From contig NW_017567006.1 in the NCBI RefSeq assembly GCF_001661265.1, positions 344,079-408,078 of the forward strand: 64,000 nt of DNA, in the 5' to 3' direction. Origin of the DNA: Saitoella complicata NRRL Y-17804. Its lineage: Eukaryota; Ascomycota; Saitoellomycetes; Saitoellales; Saitoellaceae. Shown here piece by piece: positions 30,278-42,319 of the stretch. How positions within the stretch are numbered: the first letter of the stretch is position 1; each line of letters begins with the position of its first letter. Below the pieces are notes generated by a model. That model had not been told where the DNA came from, searched no databases, and saw only the letters and a list, made by a program, of their open reading frames with translations. Made by a program: the position numbers and the translations under genes.

Positions 30278-33200
30278 ATGGGCGGTGAACGCTTTAATCC
30301 ATCCTCCTCCGCCTACCCAACCCACTCCTTCGCCCCCAACCCCTCCTTCCCCAAGATCCACAACCTCGACATCGACCATCTCCGTGCCTTCACCGCCAAT
30401 GGAGGTCAATTCGAAGACTGCAACCTCCCGGCGATGATGTATGATTTCAGGAGTGATGAGGAGAAATATATCGAGTTGGAGGTTTGGAGTGCGCCGTTTG
30501 TGGGGGTGGGGCGGGAGAGGGAGAGTAGACCGTCGTTTGATGAGGCGATGAAGTGTGTCAAACGCGAACGGGTCTGCACAGGACTGGGCTAACTGGACTC
30601 ACAGGCGTGCTGAATGGCGCAAGGCGCGTAAGGGAGAGCGTTTCGGTCCAAGTTGGGTGAGTCGTCCCTATCCCTACTCCTCCCTTTCCTCGTCCAACAC
30701 GAACGGCAACTGATCCGCATTCACACAGTCAACTCACTGGTTCCGTATCACCCTTCGCAACTTGGATCAAATCTTGCGGCACCCAGCCGCTGACCAGCAC
30801 CTCGAGCTGCACTTTGACTGTGAAGGCGAAGGTGCGGTATTCACCCCCGAGGGTCTTATGCTCCAAGGTACGCACCTCCTCCCAACACATCCGCATAAAT
30901 CCTCCTGACTCCATTATCCAGGTCTAACTGGCGGCGGCGGCGGCGATCGCCGCGTCGAATTCATCCTCCCCGAAGCCTGGTGGTCCTCCTCCTCCTCCCC
31001 CACTTCCACCGAACGCATCATCTACATCGAAGCCGCAATGAACGGCATGTTCGGCGTCCCCTGCGGCGACCAAATCTCCCCTCCCGACCCAAACCGCTAC
31101 TTCGAACTCCGCACCGCAGACATCGTAGTCCCAAACATGACCGCATGGCGCCTGTTCTGGGATTACACCATTATCGCGGATTGTGCGCGCGAATTGGGAG
31201 GGTGGGAGGGGGAGAAGGCGTTGGGTGTTGCTACGAAGATTTTGGGGACGTTTAGGAGGGGGAAGAAGGAGTGTTTGGAGGAGTGTAGGGAGGTTGCGAG
31301 GGAGTTTTTGGGTGGGGGCGTTGATGGAGCTGAGGTGTATAGGGGGGAGGGGAAGGGGGAGCCGCTTGTGTTTGGGATTGGGCATTGTCATATTGATACT
31401 GCCTGGCTTTGGCCGTTCGCTGAGACACGTCGGAAGGTTCGGAACGTCTACGTACTTCTTTTGAGTGTATGTGCTGATGTCGCGAACAGATTGCTCGTTC
31501 TTGGTCCACACAGATCGACTTGATCAAGAGGTACCCCGAACACCGCTTCACCGCCTCCTCCGCCCAACAATACGCCTGGCTCAAAGAAGACCACTCCAGC
31601 CCCGGCGGCCTCTACCACCACCTCCGCGAGACCATCCACTCTGGCGCATTCACCCCCATTGGCGGCACCTGGGTCGAATGTGACACAAACATGCCAAGCG
31701 GCGAATCCCTCTGTCGCCAATTCCTCCTCGGCCAACGCTTCTTCGAAAAAGAGTTTGGGATTCGGTGTAAAGTTTTCTGGCTCCCGGATACGTTTGGGTA
31801 TTCGAGTCAGTTGCCGCAGTTGTGTCGGTTGAGTGGGATGAAGTATTTCTTTACGCAGAAGTTGAGTTGGAATAATATTAATAAGTTTGTGTATACGAGC
31901 TTTAATTGGGTTGGGATTGATGGGTACGATGCGCAGTTGTCAGACAAAGATGGTTGCTGATTGACATCGTACAGGTCTCAGGTTTTGTGTCATATGACAC
32001 CGTCGGAGACGTATAATGCTCAAGCGCATGGTGAAGACCCTTTGTACGTCGTTTGACGTCATTGCTGATAGGCTTTCACAGTTGGCGACCTCATTCGCTC
32101 TGTCACGCAACACAAGAACAAAGGCGAAGACCCCTCCTCTCTCCTCGTCTTCGGTAACGGCGATGGCGGCGGCGGCCCTCTCGCCCAAATGCTCGAAAAA
32201 CTCCGTCGTTGCCGTGGAGTATCCGACACCGTTGGCCGTCTTCCTCGCGTTTCTATGGGTGGGTCTGTGGACCAGTTCTATGAGAGGTTGGAGAAGAGAA
32301 CGGAGGAGGGCAAGACGTTGCCGAATTGGGTCGGTGAGTTGTATTTTGAGTTGCATCGCGGGACATACACGAGTCAAGCGAAGACGAAGAAGGGGAATAG
32401 GTTGAGTGAGTTCTTGTTGAGGGATGTTGAGTTCTTCGCAAGGTAGGTGTTGAGGTTTTCTGAGTTTAACTCACACATTGCTGTGCTGACCGAAAGACTT
32501 ACAGTCTGGCTACGATTTATGACTCAAAGTACGAATACCCGAAGAAGGAGATTGATGAGTGTTGGCAGATGATTTGCCTATGTCAGTTCCATGACGTGCT
32601 TCCGGGGTCGGCGATTGAGATGGTGTTTGACGATGCAGCGGCATTCCATGCGCAGATCTGGGATCGCGGTCAAAGGATGCTTGCGTCTGCATTCAAGGTC
32701 CTCGGCATGTCGTCTCACCCGAGCAAACACACTCCTCTCGCCGGTGTCAGTACCGTCGCTTGGCCGCGTACTGAGGTTGTTGAGGTTGAGGAGGAGATCG
32801 CTACCAGTGTTGACAAGAGTGTCGTTTTTGAGCAGCAGAGTGGTAAGAAGTATGTCGTTCTTAGCACCGAGAGCACGGGTGTCTCGAAGGTGGAGAAGAA
32901 GGAGGTGCAGCAGAAGGGGATCACGAAAGAAGTCACTGGTGAGTCCGACTGTTATTTCGCTGAAACGTAAGCTGACAACATCACAGTTGAGGAGGTGGAG
33001 AAGGGCATCTTTGTGCTCAATAACGGTGTCCTCCGCGTGAAGGTCGAAAACGGTCATGTTACCAGTTTGTACGATGTTGAAATGGACCGCGAGGTTGTCG
33101 CCAAGGACGGGAAGGCGGGACGATACGTTATCTATGATGACCAGTAGGTTGCCCAAAGGCTTGAGGTTATAACGTTGATGCTGATTGCTCTGGTAGACCG

Positions 33201-34342
33201 CTGTACTGGGATGCTTGGGATGTCGAAGTTTACCATTTGACTGGTCCCCGCACGTATCTCGATGAGTGCAAGACAACGATCGTCGAAGAGGGTCCCCTCC
33301 GCGCATCTCTTCTCGTAGAAAGCAAGATCAGCGAGCACTCCTGGATCAAGACAACTATCAGTCTGGACGCAGTGTTGTCCGGTGCCGATTACACTCATAA
33401 GACCACCTTCGAGAAGGCATTGCCCATGCTCAGCTTTGACGTTGAGGTGGAGTGGCAGGAGAGCCGTAGCTTCCTCAAGGTAAGAGCTTGAAGGACATCC
33501 GAGATACTTGATGCTCATATGCTCCTACAGGTCGAATTCCCTACTGACATCCTCTGCGACACCGCCAGCTACGAAACCCAGTTCGGTATCAACAAAAGAC
33601 CCACGCACTTTAACACCAGCTGGGACGCGGCCAAGTTCGAGGTTGTCTGTCATAAGTGGGCTGATCTTTCGGAACATGGTTACGGACTTTCAATCCTCAA
33701 CGACAGCAAATACGGTTTCGCTACTCATGGATCGACCATGCGTCTTTCACTCCTTCGTTCACCTAAGGCGCCAGATGCACATGCTGATATGGGTCGTCAT
33801 CACTTCCGTTACGCCATGTTGCCTCACCGTGGGAGTATCTCGCAAGCTGCGGTTGTCAGAGCCGGGTACAACTTCAACAACCCGTTGAGGTTGCGCTACG
33901 TTCCCGTCCAAGATGAGAAGTTCGACAGCCTCAAAGACCTCTTGAAGAGTATCTGGATCGAGGGTGCTGATAACGTGGTTCTTGATACGATCAAGAGGGC
34001 AGAGGACGATACGGACGTTGTGGTCGCCGCCGGACACAGACCCACCTCCTGCAGTGGCACCAAGAACAAGTCTATCGTTCTCAGGCTTTATGAAGCGTAC
34101 GGAGGAAAGACCAAGGTAAAGGTGGTGACGACGCTACCGGTGGTAAAGGCGACTGAAGGTAAGCTAAGAATTCCCAGTCACAAACCAGAGGCTAACATGG
34201 CTGCAAAGTGAACCTTTTGGAAGACGAAATCACTGTCCTGGACCACAAGAGAGCCAGGATGGATCACGTCACGTCTGTCGCTGTGGACTTCCCTATGGGG
34301 GCGTTCGAGGTCAAAACTCTTAAGTTGGAACTATCCTGGTAA
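30278..34342 (+). CDS. AMS1: GH38 alpha-mannosidase, Ams1 type (12 exons, 1155 aa)
   Basis: Cytosol-to-vacuole alpha-mannosidase that degrades free oligosaccharides. Exons by frame continuity: 30278-30552, 30605-30656, 30729-30867, 30922-31436, 31490-31923, 31975-32030, 32082-32442, 32505-32938, 32987-33143, 33197-33479, 33531-34158, 34209-34342. Key motifs: [12 protein letters not shown] (zinc His/Asp), WLPDTFGYS (nucleophile Asp427), GNGDGGGGP, and [14 protein letters not shown] in the helical domain. The start region aligns with yeast Ams1 ([11 protein letters not shown]). No signal peptide, in line with Cvt-type vacuolar import. Eleven introns make it by far the most interrupted gene here; one donor (GTTCGG at 31437) is weak but is needed to restore [12 protein letters not shown]. 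Confidence 0.92.
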
Positions 34343-34646
34343 AGCCCTGAACCACCCTGCCCTACGTTCCGCTTTTTCGCTTCCGGGTTTGTTATGATTC
34401 TGATCACTTTTTTCTGTGCTATCTTTGGTTTTCGCAACGGCCATCCTTTGCGCTGTTTAAAGGCAAAGCCTGATATTACAAAGAGAGAATAATTGTTTTT
34501 GAAAATTATCTTAGCAGTACAAACTTGTCATATATCAGCTCTCTTCTCGTTTGGTTGCTCCCGTGACATCTGCAAGTCGATGCGGGTCGAAGTCGTCGTT
34601 ACATCGCGTAGGAAAAGTCCGAGGCAGCATACAAATTTCCGTCACA
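34343..34646. other. Intergenic region between AMS1 and TRM82
   Basis: Contains T-rich 3' flank of the mannosidase gene and the leader of the WD40 gene. The upstream in-frame ORF reaches 34551, but the extra residues look non-conserved. No further feature seen. Confidence 0.5.
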
Positions 34647-36167
34647 ATGGTAGCCCATCCTCTGCAAACGACCCTTTCTCATCCATCGCAACCCATTCTC
34701 TTCGCGGCTGTTGGACCTCATCTTCGCTCCTACGATCTGAACACTGGAGCTACGCTTGCGAAATGGTTAGCACCTGCTCCTCCAGCCGACAAGAAGCCCA
34801 CAAGGGAAGAAATTCTTGCTGGCGATGCGATTCGGACGATGGTCTTGACCAAGGACGGAAGCAAGTTGGCTATAAGCGGCGAGGACAAGGTTCTCCGCGT
34901 GTTTGACGCGTCTACACTCGAATTGATCTCAGAAAGGACCGTCCCTAAAAGAGTCTGCTCATTGGCTCTTGTCGACAACGACGCAACTATTCTTACTGGA
35001 GACAAGCACGGAGACGTCTCCTCTTACCCTTTCACGCTGGCATCAGAGGAAAGACAGGGAGCGCCTGCTGAGGATGGAAAGCCAGCAATCACCGAGGAGA
35101 CCGAATCGCTAGCAGCGGGTTCTGCGGCGAAGAAGCAAGGAAAGGTTCCCAAAGGTTACGACCTTGCTTGGGGACAGAAGACGAAGGACACAGATGCCAT
35201 CCCAGAGAACCTTTTGCTCGGCCATGTCAGTATGTTGACGACTATGTCTCTGCTGCACTCGAACTCATCCACCTACATCATGACCGCTGACCGTGATGAG
35301 CACGTGAGAATATCCAGATATCCTAAGGCGCATGTAACGGAGAGATTTTTGCTTGGACACACTGAGTTCGTCGGCTCCGTGGCTCAGCTTGACGAGGATG
35401 TTGTATTGACAGCCGGTGGAGACTCGTGGGTTGGTGTCTGGAACTGGAAGACGGGCAAGTTACTGCACAAGTTGGATCTTGCTGATGCGGTGAAGGAGGC
35501 ACGCGGCGAGGATGGCAAGAGCGCTGTGTCTCAGTTACACGTTGTGGAAAACCGGGTGTTCGTTATCGTTGAGAAGGCGCCAGCCGTCTTCGTCGTCGAT
35601 TTCTCTGATGAAAAGGTTCCGTCCATCACCGAAGCCATCGCACTCCCTGCGCCTGCTCTCGCACTCGTCACCGACTCCGCGAACAGGCTATGGGCGAGCA
35701 TTGACACCATTGAAGTACCTTCAGCTTCCGTACTTGTCGCATTCGAGGCCGACAGCCAAGGAAAGTACAAGTCGATCAACACTCCTGCATTCGAGTCACT
35801 GGATGTGGAGGCCGGTCTTTGCCCATTCTACACTACAGAGCAGCTCCGCAAGCGCAGAAGGGAACCACAAGCCGACAACAGCGAAGACAGCACAGACGTC
35901 AAACTCGGACGCTCGGCTCCCGGCCAAAAGCGAAAATACCCCAACGGACCGGATTTCAAGAAGGAGAACCAGGCGAGGAAGAAGGGTAAGATTGCAGGTG
36001 CGGAGGATGCGGTGATTACGGCTGACGATCTTTCAGCGGAGGGCAAGGTTCCGGAGGTAGATACTACCTCGGGGTTGGCGAAGGAGGTTGCGAAGGATGA
36101 GGTGGAGTCGAGCTTGCAGGCAAAGGCTGAGGAGAAGGATGCAGGTGCCGTCGCGACGTTGGATTAA
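34647..36167 (+). CDS. TRM82: Trm82/WDR4, tRNA m7G46 methyltransferase WD40 subunit (506 aa)
   Basis: Non-catalytic partner of Trm8 (METTL1); the pair methylates guanosine 46 in the tRNA variable loop. A WD40 propeller is visible: FAAVGPHLRSYDL, ISGEDKVLRVFDAS, LTGDKHGDVSSYP, then the family hallmark TADRDEHVRISRYPKAHV followed by LLGHTEFVGS, and TAGGDSWVGVWNWKTG. The C-terminal 110 residues are charged and Lys-rich (GQKRKYPNGPDFKKEN), probably nuclear-targeting. Single exon. I chose the ATG at 34647 (MVAHPLQ) because the upstream 32 residues of the open frame look like leader sequence. Confidence 0.9.
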   Translation: MVAHPLQTTLSHPSQPILFAAVGPHLRSYDLNTGATLAKWLAPAPPADKKPTREEILAGDAIRTMVLTKDGSKLAISGEDKVLRVFDASTLELISERTVPKRVCSLALVDNDATILTGDKHGDVSSYPFTLASEERQGAPAEDGKPAITEETESLAAGSAAKKQGKVPKGYDLAWGQKTKDTDAIPENLLLGHVSMLTTMSLLHSNSSTYIMTADRDEHVRISRYPKAHVTERFLLGHTEFVGSVAQLDEDVVLTAGGDSWVGVWNWKTGKLLHKLDLADAVKEARGEDGKSAVSQLHVVENRVFVIVEKAPAVFVVDFSDEKVPSITEAIALPAPALALVTDSANRLWASIDTIEVPSASVLVAFEADSQGKYKSINTPAFESLDVEAGLCPFYTTEQLRKRRREPQADNSEDSTDVKLGRSAPGQKRKYPNGPDFKKENQARKKGKIAGAEDAVITADDLSAEGKVPEVDTTSGLAKEVAKDEVESSLQAKAEEKDAGAVATLD

Positions 36168-36293
36168 AACCGCCCATCCGGGAAGTGGGAGCATCGAGCA
36201 TGTCACACTAGTATGGTTATTGGGTAGAATAGAGCTCAACATGGGCATTCTATCATCAAATGATTGGCATTTATGGTGGTACTAGACCAGTAT

Positions 36294-39200
36294 CTAAAAG
36301 CCTAATCTCCTGACCCTTGGCGTAGCACTGCCTGGCCTCCTCATCCCTGGTGTCGCTAATCTGGCACTGCTATTTGCCTTTTCTGTTCGTGCCCTATGCA
36401 GCTGGATTTGTTCCTCCTCCTTCAGTTTCTGCTCCCTTTCAGCATGCATTTGCGCCTCCAACTCCATCTTCCTAGAATATTCCTTTTCCGTTGCACGCTT
36501 TGAAGTGTTATAACCCTTCTCCTTGATAGAGTAGAATACACCACCCAGTTCTGCGAGCCAATGAGGGTCCACGGAGGTTACTGTAGACATATACTCCTTT
36601 GAAGTAAGAATGAGCTCATGGTAGACGACGTAATCCGGCAAGTACCCAAGACCATACAATGCCGACGTAGGGTGAAGATAACAGGGCACACCGGAGCGGA
36701 CGTTGGCATATTCACCAATACCCTTGACACGAGCAGCCTGCGAGAAATAACCAGAGCAGATACACTTGCGCACAACGTCCCAATCCGTGCCACATGACTT
36801 GAATGTGATCTTCTGTGACTTCATGATGTCGAGAAGCTGCTGTCGAATCTCGCGAGCTCGGCGAAGCGCTTTGGGATGCAAGAAGTGCCTCGTACACCAG
36901 TCATCCCGATATGCGTTGTGTTTCCATTGGTTGTAGACGTGTAGCAAGGTTAAGTGATCAGACTCAGGAACGAAGAACTTCTCACGAGCGGCATCAGACT
37001 CTTCCTGACGCTCCTTCGGCCGGTAAAATACGGTGGGCACCGAAAGCATCGACACGATCGTCAACATCTCGTCGGTGCACCCGTATTCTTCGGACATGAT
37101 GATCAACTTTGACAACGAGGGCTCCATTGGGAAACTTGCCATCCTCTTACCTAATCTGGTCAATTCACCTGAGTTGTCAAGCGCACCCAACACCCAAAGA
37201 TCAAACAAACTGCTCATCATGGTATCCTCGGGAGGAGGGTCCATGAAGTCGAACTCGAGTAGATTCTTGACATTGAGACTCTTCAGCAAGAGCACAATGT
37301 TTGCCAAATTGGTTCTTTGGATTTCCGGAATGGCCTGGAGGTACATCTCATTTCGAAATGCTTGCTCGGTATACAAACGGTAAGCAGTACCGGGACCAGT
37401 ACGACCAGCACGTCCAGAACGCTGATTGGCGTTGGCTTGAGAGATGGGGGTGATTTGAAGGGTGTCCATTCCCATACGAGGGTTGTAAACCTTCAGCTTG
37501 GAGTATCCGGCATCGACAACATACATGATACCATCAACCGTCAACGAGGTTTCGGCAATATTCGTCGCAATAATCACCTTTCGCTCACCTTCCGCCGCTT
37601 TATCAAAGATCTTAGCCTGCAGATCCGCCGGCATCTGAGAGTAGATTGGTAATACTGCCAGCTTTGGTGGATTATCCAGCTGCTCCAGCCGTTCCTTGAT
37701 CACCTGTGCAGTACACTCGATATCTTCTTGTCCTGTCATGAACACCAACACATCACCCGGTGGATGCGTCAAGTGAATCGTCAAGACTTGCTTCACAGCA
37801 CTCTCGACGTAATCTTCGCAAGGAGACTTGGAGAACAAGACGTCGACGGGGAAAGTACGACCGGGAATGATGAATTGCGGTGCGCCTCCGTAGAATTGAG
37901 AGAAGCGTTCTGCATTCATAGTGGCGGACGTGACAATCAATTTCAAATCCCTTCGTCTCGCAATGATTTTCTTGATCAACCCCATAAGCACGTCGGTGTT
38001 CAATGCACGCTCGTGTGCCTCATCCATGATGATACATGAATACTTGTCCAGATCAGCCTCCACAAGCGATTCACGAAGAAGTACACCATCAGTCATATAC
38101 TTGATGACCGTATCCTCACTCGTGCAATCCTCAAAACGAATAGCGTAACCGACAACCCCACCAAGCTTCACTTCCATCTCTTCACTGACACGCTTGGCGA
38201 CTGACATAGCAGCCACACGACGAGGTTGCGTACATCCAATCATACCAAATTTGGAGTACCCATCTTCGTGCAAGAATTGGGTGAGCTGGGTGGTCTTGCC
38301 GGAACCCGTTTCACCAACAACGATGACGACTTGGTTATCGCGGATGACATTCAGAAGCTCTTCGCGGACAGCAAAAGCAGGCAAGAACTCACGTTGCTCC
38401 CTCAAAGACTTGGACCGAGCGAATTCGGAAACACCTTCGCTTGCCTTAAGATGAGAAGCAAACTTGTTGCTGCCCCTGACATCTTCTTCTTCCCCCGCAG
38501 CTTCCTTCCTCTTAGCTTCCTCTGCCGCCTCCGCTTCCTCGTCTCGAACACCAAGGACGTTACCCAGAGCAGTACCCGCCAGACTTGCAGCCTTCGCAGC
38601 GGCCTTCTCGCGCTCAGCTCGTTCGCGTCGCTGCTTGACCAGCACACTTCCCTTCCTGGCAAACACAGCCAAATCACTCTGTGGATCTCTCACCGCCGGG
38701 ACGGGATCCTTCTGCCTCGTAAACTCGGCTCTCCCATCCAAGAACGGTGGGCGAAGGTCATGCACGAGAAGATGTACCCGATTTTCCGCCTCATCCTCGA
38801 AATCAGTATCAACCATGCCCCGCTGCAGAGCTCCAGACGTCAACATCCGATTCTTCTCCCACAACTCATTTTCGCGCTGCCACTCTGCTTGTCGCGCCGT
38901 CTGCCTCTTCTTCGCTTTCACTTCCGCAGCCAACTCCGCACGCAGAGCTTCTTCTTTATCGGCATATGCTTCGAAGGGGTTATGGGAGTCGTAGTCGCCA
39001 GCTGCGCCGCCGTATTCGTCACCGCCGTACCAGTCACGGTCGAGACGGGATTGTTCTTCTTGCCATTCTGCGTAGTCTTGGTTGGGAGCGGACTCCTCGG
39101 GGTAGTGGGTGTCGCGCTCGTCCCATGCTGTATGGGCGACACGCGGGGTGTTCCAGCCCAGGGCGGCGGATCGACCGGTGTCGGCGCGTGCTAGGGGAGT

Positions 39201-40049
39201 CTGACCGCCGCGATCACGAAAAGATGGTGTCCGGTTGGGATCAGAAGAGCGGTATATGGGAGGGCGGGAATCTGCGCGCGGCGTAGAAGAACGGTCGTAG
39301 GTGCGGTCATTCGCGTTATCTCGCCTGTCATGATCTCGACGGTCGTCCCGTCTATCGTAGTCCCTTCGGTCCCGACCATATTCGTCCCCTGTGTCATCTC
39401 TTCTTCTCTCGTGCGCCCGCGACGAAGTCGACAGTCCACCTTCTGATCTCTTTGCTCGATGTGCCGCCAACCTCTGCCTCGCAACATCGCTTAGTCCTGG
39501 TCCCAGACTCGGTGTCTCTGGTCGCCGTTCACGGATGTTTCCGCGCTGGACGACCGGCTTTCTGAACTCGATAGATTCTGTATCTGGATCCGAATGGTCG
39601 ATTCGAGGACGCTTCGTGTCGCGCTCGCGGTCGGCATTCTCTTGTCGCTTTTCCGCAGCCAGGCGGTCCAGACCAAGCTGAGATTTCTTTGCGGGCGTTG
39701 ACGGTGCTTTGAAGGCGTGTCGTTCCTTATCGGCCGGCAATAGCAGTCCACCTACTGTCGGCAACTCATTGCCTGTCATTCTTTCCGGTGCGCTGAACGA
39801 CCCATTCCCTGCTGGCACACCCTCCCTCGGCTTATTCTTCGTGACTTCCTCATAGATCTCGTGTAAAAAACTGCCCTTGAACCTCCCAAAAGCCGAGCAT
39901 GCCCTTGCAAAGGCAGTGACGGAAGGCTGGTCGAGCGCAATCTGGATGATCCGCGAGGCAAGGGTATCATTGGCGCTGGATGTACCGAGCTCGCGAGACA
40001 CGGATATCGCAATGGAATGAACGAACGACTGAGGAAAAGCCGAGGCCAT
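36294..40049 (-). CDS. PRP16: Prp16/DHX38, DEAH-box splicing ATPase (1251 aa)
   Basis: RNA-dependent ATPase that remodels the spliceosome before the second catalytic step and proofreads splicing. Helicase motifs are intact: GETGSGKT (Lys585), DEAH at 676-679, SAT, and [12 protein letters not shown]. The winged-helix, ratchet and OB-fold regions follow. Prp16-specific features are the segment [33 protein letters not shown] (given here only by its position, about 430-465) and the N-terminal region rich in Arg/Asp/Glu dipeptides (about 200-260), an RS-like tail. It is a single exon of 3.75 kb. It is divergent from the PDI-like gene with 146 bp between starts. Confidence 0.93.
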   Translation of the reverse strand: MASAFPQSFVHSIAISVSRELGTSSANDTLASRIIQIALDQPSVTAFARACSAFGRFKGSFLHEIYEEVTKNKPREGVPAGNGSFSAPERMTGNELPTVGGLLLPADKERHAFKAPSTPAKKSQLGLDRLAAEKRQENADRERDTKRPRIDHSDPDTESIEFRKPVVQRGNIRERRPETPSLGPGLSDVARQRLAAHRAKRSEGGLSTSSRAHERRRDDTGDEYGRDRRDYDRRDDRRDHDRRDNANDRTYDRSSTPRADSRPPIYRSSDPNRTPSFRDRGGQTPLARADTGRSAALGWNTPRVAHTAWDERDTHYPEESAPNQDYAEWQEEQSRLDRDWYGGDEYGGAAGDYDSHNPFEAYADKEEALRAELAAEVKAKKRQTARQAEWQRENELWEKNRMLTSGALQRGMVDTDFEDEAENRVHLLVHDLRPPFLDGRAEFTRQKDPVPAVRDPQSDLAVFARKGSVLVKQRRERAEREKAAAKAASLAGTALGNVLGVRDEEAEAAEEAKRKEAAGEEEDVRGSNKFASHLKASEGVSEFARSKSLREQREFLPAFAVREELLNVIRDNQVVIVVGETGSGKTTQLTQFLHEDGYSKFGMIGCTQPRRVAAMSVAKRVSEEMEVKLGGVVGYAIRFEDCTSEDTVIKYMTDGVLLRESLVEADLDKYSCIIMDEAHERALNTDVLMGLIKKIIARRRDLKLIVTSATMNAERFSQFYGGAPQFIIPGRTFPVDVLFSKSPCEDYVESAVKQVLTIHLTHPPGDVLVFMTGQEDIECTAQVIKERLEQLDNPPKLAVLPIYSQMPADLQAKIFDKAAEGERKVIIATNIAETSLTVDGIMYVVDAGYSKLKVYNPRMGMDTLQITPISQANANQRSGRAGRTGPGTAYRLYTEQAFRNEMYLQAIPEIQRTNLANIVLLLKSLNVKNLLEFDFMDPPPEDTMMSSLFDLWVLGALDNSGELTRLGKRMASFPMEPSLSKLIIMSEEYGCTDEMLTIVSMLSVPTVFYRPKERQEESDAAREKFFVPESDHLTLLHVYNQWKHNAYRDDWCTRHFLHPKALRRAREIRQQLLDIMKSQKITFKSCGTDWDVVRKCICSGYFSQAARVKGIGEYANVRSGVPCYLHPTSALYGLGYLPDYVVYHELILTSKEYMSTVTSVDPHWLAELGGVFYSIKEKGYNTSKRATEKEYSRKMELEAQMHAEREQKLKEEEQIQLHRARTEKANSSARLATPGMRRPGSATPRVRRLGF

Positions 40050-40195
40050 GGTGTTGGATATCTGATGTCTACGTTACAGGTGTGCCGCTTTGGGGTCGGC
40101 CGGTCATTCACGTGACTGTACATGCCAGGATACGACGCGCTTAGTAGACCGCAACGAAACATTACACCAGAGAAGCAAAAGACAGAGGGGTCAGG

Positions 40196-42160
40196 ATGCG
40201 GTTCTCAGCAATCGTAGCGTTCGGCTTCAGCGTCTCATCGACAATAGCAGCAGCCGTGCAGGCTCGAGACGACGTCCACACATCACCCTACTCTCCTGAT
40301 TTGAACCCGAACAACTTTGACGAGACCATCAAGGACGGAACCTACTTCATCAAGGCATACTCACCACAATGCAGTCACTGCAGAGACCTTGCGCCAACAT
40401 GGAACGCGGTAGCCGAGCAGTTGAAGGACTTGGAGGGCTTCCACTTCGCCTCGTTGAACTGCGCGGCATATGGAGATCTCTGTTCAAAGATCGGTGTGAC
40501 GGCATACCCTTCCATGAGACTGTTCAAAAAGGGAGAGCAGATCGAGGAGTACCCAATGTATGCTTCCCGGACTGAGAGGGAGATCAGCAAGTACGTGAAG
40601 GCGAATGCTGGTGTCGGCGAGAAGACTCCTGAGCAGGTCAAGGAGGAGGCACCTAAGGTCGATGTTGAGAAAGCTACCGAAGTGGCTACGCCAAAGAACG
40701 CCGAAATCGAAAAGAAGCTCAACGCCGAGGCACCAAAAGCTCTTACCAATGTGAACGCTCACGGTATTGCCACCGAACTCACCCAGGAGACTTTCCACTC
40801 CCTCGTCTCCACCACCAACGACCCTTGGTTCATCAAGTTCTACACTCCTTGGTGCCACTACTGCCAGCAGATGGCCCCTGCATGGACCGAGCTTGCGAAG
40901 GAGATGCGTGGAAAGCTCCGTATCGGCAGCGTCAACTGCGAGGCTGAGCCGAGGTTGTGCAAGGATCTTGGATTGAGAGGTTACCCCACTCTCATGTTCT
41001 TCCGTGGAGGTGAGAAGGTGGAGTACGAGGGTCTCCGTGGATTGGGAGACTTATTGGCTTTCTCGAACATGGCTGTTGAGGCTGGCGCCCACGAGGTTGA
41101 CGCGGCTGGTTTGGAAAAGTACGCCGAGAAGAACGAGGTTACCTTCATCTACTTCTACGATGACGCTACTACCTCTGAGGACTTTGCTGCTCTCGAGCGC
41201 ACTTCTCTTCCCCTGATCGGTCACGCACCGTTGTTGAAGACCAAAAGCGACATTCTTGCCGCGCGCTTCCGCGTCAACGCCTTCCCCAAGCTCATCGCCG
41301 TCCGCGACGGAAAGCCAAACTACTACACCGCCCTCGGACCTCGTGACATGCGCGACTACCGCCGTATCATCAGCTGGATGCAATCCGTCTGGCTTCCCGT
41401 TCTCCCCGAGTTGTCCGCCGCGAATGCTCACGAGATCATCACCTCCGAGAAAACTGTCGTCCTCGCTATCCTCGATCCCCAGGCCGAGGACTTTGACGCT
41501 GTGAGGAAGGAGATGAAGGATGCTGCGCTTGCATTTGCGGATGCTCGTGCTGAGGATGAGAAGGCGGACAAGATGAGGCAGCGGAAGGAGAAGCAGGATA
41601 AGATTGATGAGGCTGAGCGTGATGGTGACAAGGGTGCCGTTGACCGCGCGAAGGGCATTCAGGTCGTTGTTCCCGAGCCGAAGAAGGTCGGCTTCGCCTG
41701 GGTCGACGGCGTGTTTTGGGAAAAGTGGATCGCCGGCACATACGGTATCGACGTTCATGAGACTGGACACCGCGTCATCATCAACGAGCAGGACGAGAAG
41801 AGGTTCTGGGATATCACCAAAGTCGGACAACCCATCCCCCCTGCCAAAGCCCTCGTTCTCGACACCTTGAACGCAGTCCTGAAGAACCCCCGCTCCATCC
41901 ACTTCAAATCCACCAAGACCCGTTTCGAGTCCGCCGTCTCCGCCGCCAAGGAACTAGGCGAGGCACACAGACATTCTCTTGCGGGATTCGGTGTGTTCTT
42001 GTTGGTGCTCGGAGCTGTGTGGTGGTTCGTTAAGAGAAAGGGAACGGGTGCGTTTAACAGGAGGAAGGGAGGTATTTTGGATGGGGTTGGGCTTAAGGAC
42101 GTGGAGAGTAGGGCGGGGGCTGCGGCTAGTAATGGCAAGGGAACTGGAAAGTTCGATTAG
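40196..42160 (+). CDS. PDI-like ER membrane protein with two thioredoxin domains (654 aa)
   Basis: Probable thiol oxidoreductase of the secretory pathway. Signal peptide at 1-22 (cleavage near AAAVQA). The first thioredoxin domain has CSHC (Cys59, Cys62). The second has CHYC (Cys220, Cys223) in the usual FYTPWCHYCQQMAPAW setting. Further thioredoxin-like folds without CxxC occupy about 290-560. A single transmembrane helix at about 594-614 (FGVFLLVLGAVWWFV) is followed by a basic cytosolic tail (KRKG...NRRKGG). There is no KDEL-type retention signal, so retention would rely on the membrane anchor, as in TMX3/Eps1 types. Single exon. CSHC is an atypical active site and may alter redox potential. 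Confidence 0.88.
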   Translation: MRFSAIVAFGFSVSSTIAAAVQARDDVHTSPYSPDLNPNNFDETIKDGTYFIKAYSPQCSHCRDLAPTWNAVAEQLKDLEGFHFASLNCAAYGDLCSKIGVTAYPSMRLFKKGEQIEEYPMYASRTEREISKYVKANAGVGEKTPEQVKEEAPKVDVEKATEVATPKNAEIEKKLNAEAPKALTNVNAHGIATELTQETFHSLVSTTNDPWFIKFYTPWCHYCQQMAPAWTELAKEMRGKLRIGSVNCEAEPRLCKDLGLRGYPTLMFFRGGEKVEYEGLRGLGDLLAFSNMAVEAGAHEVDAAGLEKYAEKNEVTFIYFYDDATTSEDFAALERTSLPLIGHAPLLKTKSDILAARFRVNAFPKLIAVRDGKPNYYTALGPRDMRDYRRIISWMQSVWLPVLPELSAANAHEIITSEKTVVLAILDPQAEDFDAVRKEMKDAALAFADARAEDEKADKMRQRKEKQDKIDEAERDGDKGAVDRAKGIQVVVPEPKKVGFAWVDGVFWEKWIAGTYGIDVHETGHRVIINEQDEKRFWDITKVGQPIPPAKALVLDTLNAVLKNPRSIHFKSTKTRFESAVSAAKELGEAHRHSLAGFGVFLLVLGAVWWFVKRKGTGAFNRRKGGILDGVGLKDVESRAGAAASNGKGTGKFD

Positions 42161-42319
42161 AAGTGTCATAGGAGGTGTTCTGTGCGTTTTTTTGTTTGTC
42201 TTGTTTTGTTGAACTCTGGGCATACGCAGTTGCGAATTGAAAGCGAGTTGTCACTCTTTTCACGTTTCTTGCGGTTTCAATTGAAATGCATCTCCATCCA
42301 AGCTGGTATATCCTCCTTT

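Noticed and set aside
32578-33306. 242-codon minus-strand ORF in the mannosidase gene
   Set aside because: Antisense to exons 8-10, which splice into conserved GH38 sequence.
38226-39194. 322-codon plus-strand ORF inside PRP16
   Set aside because: Antisense to the helicase N-terminal and P-loop region, whose motifs are intact on the minus strand.
41051-41902. 283-codon minus-strand ORF opposite the PDI-like gene
   Set aside because: Mirror of the coding frame caused by codon bias in the real gene; no independent motif.
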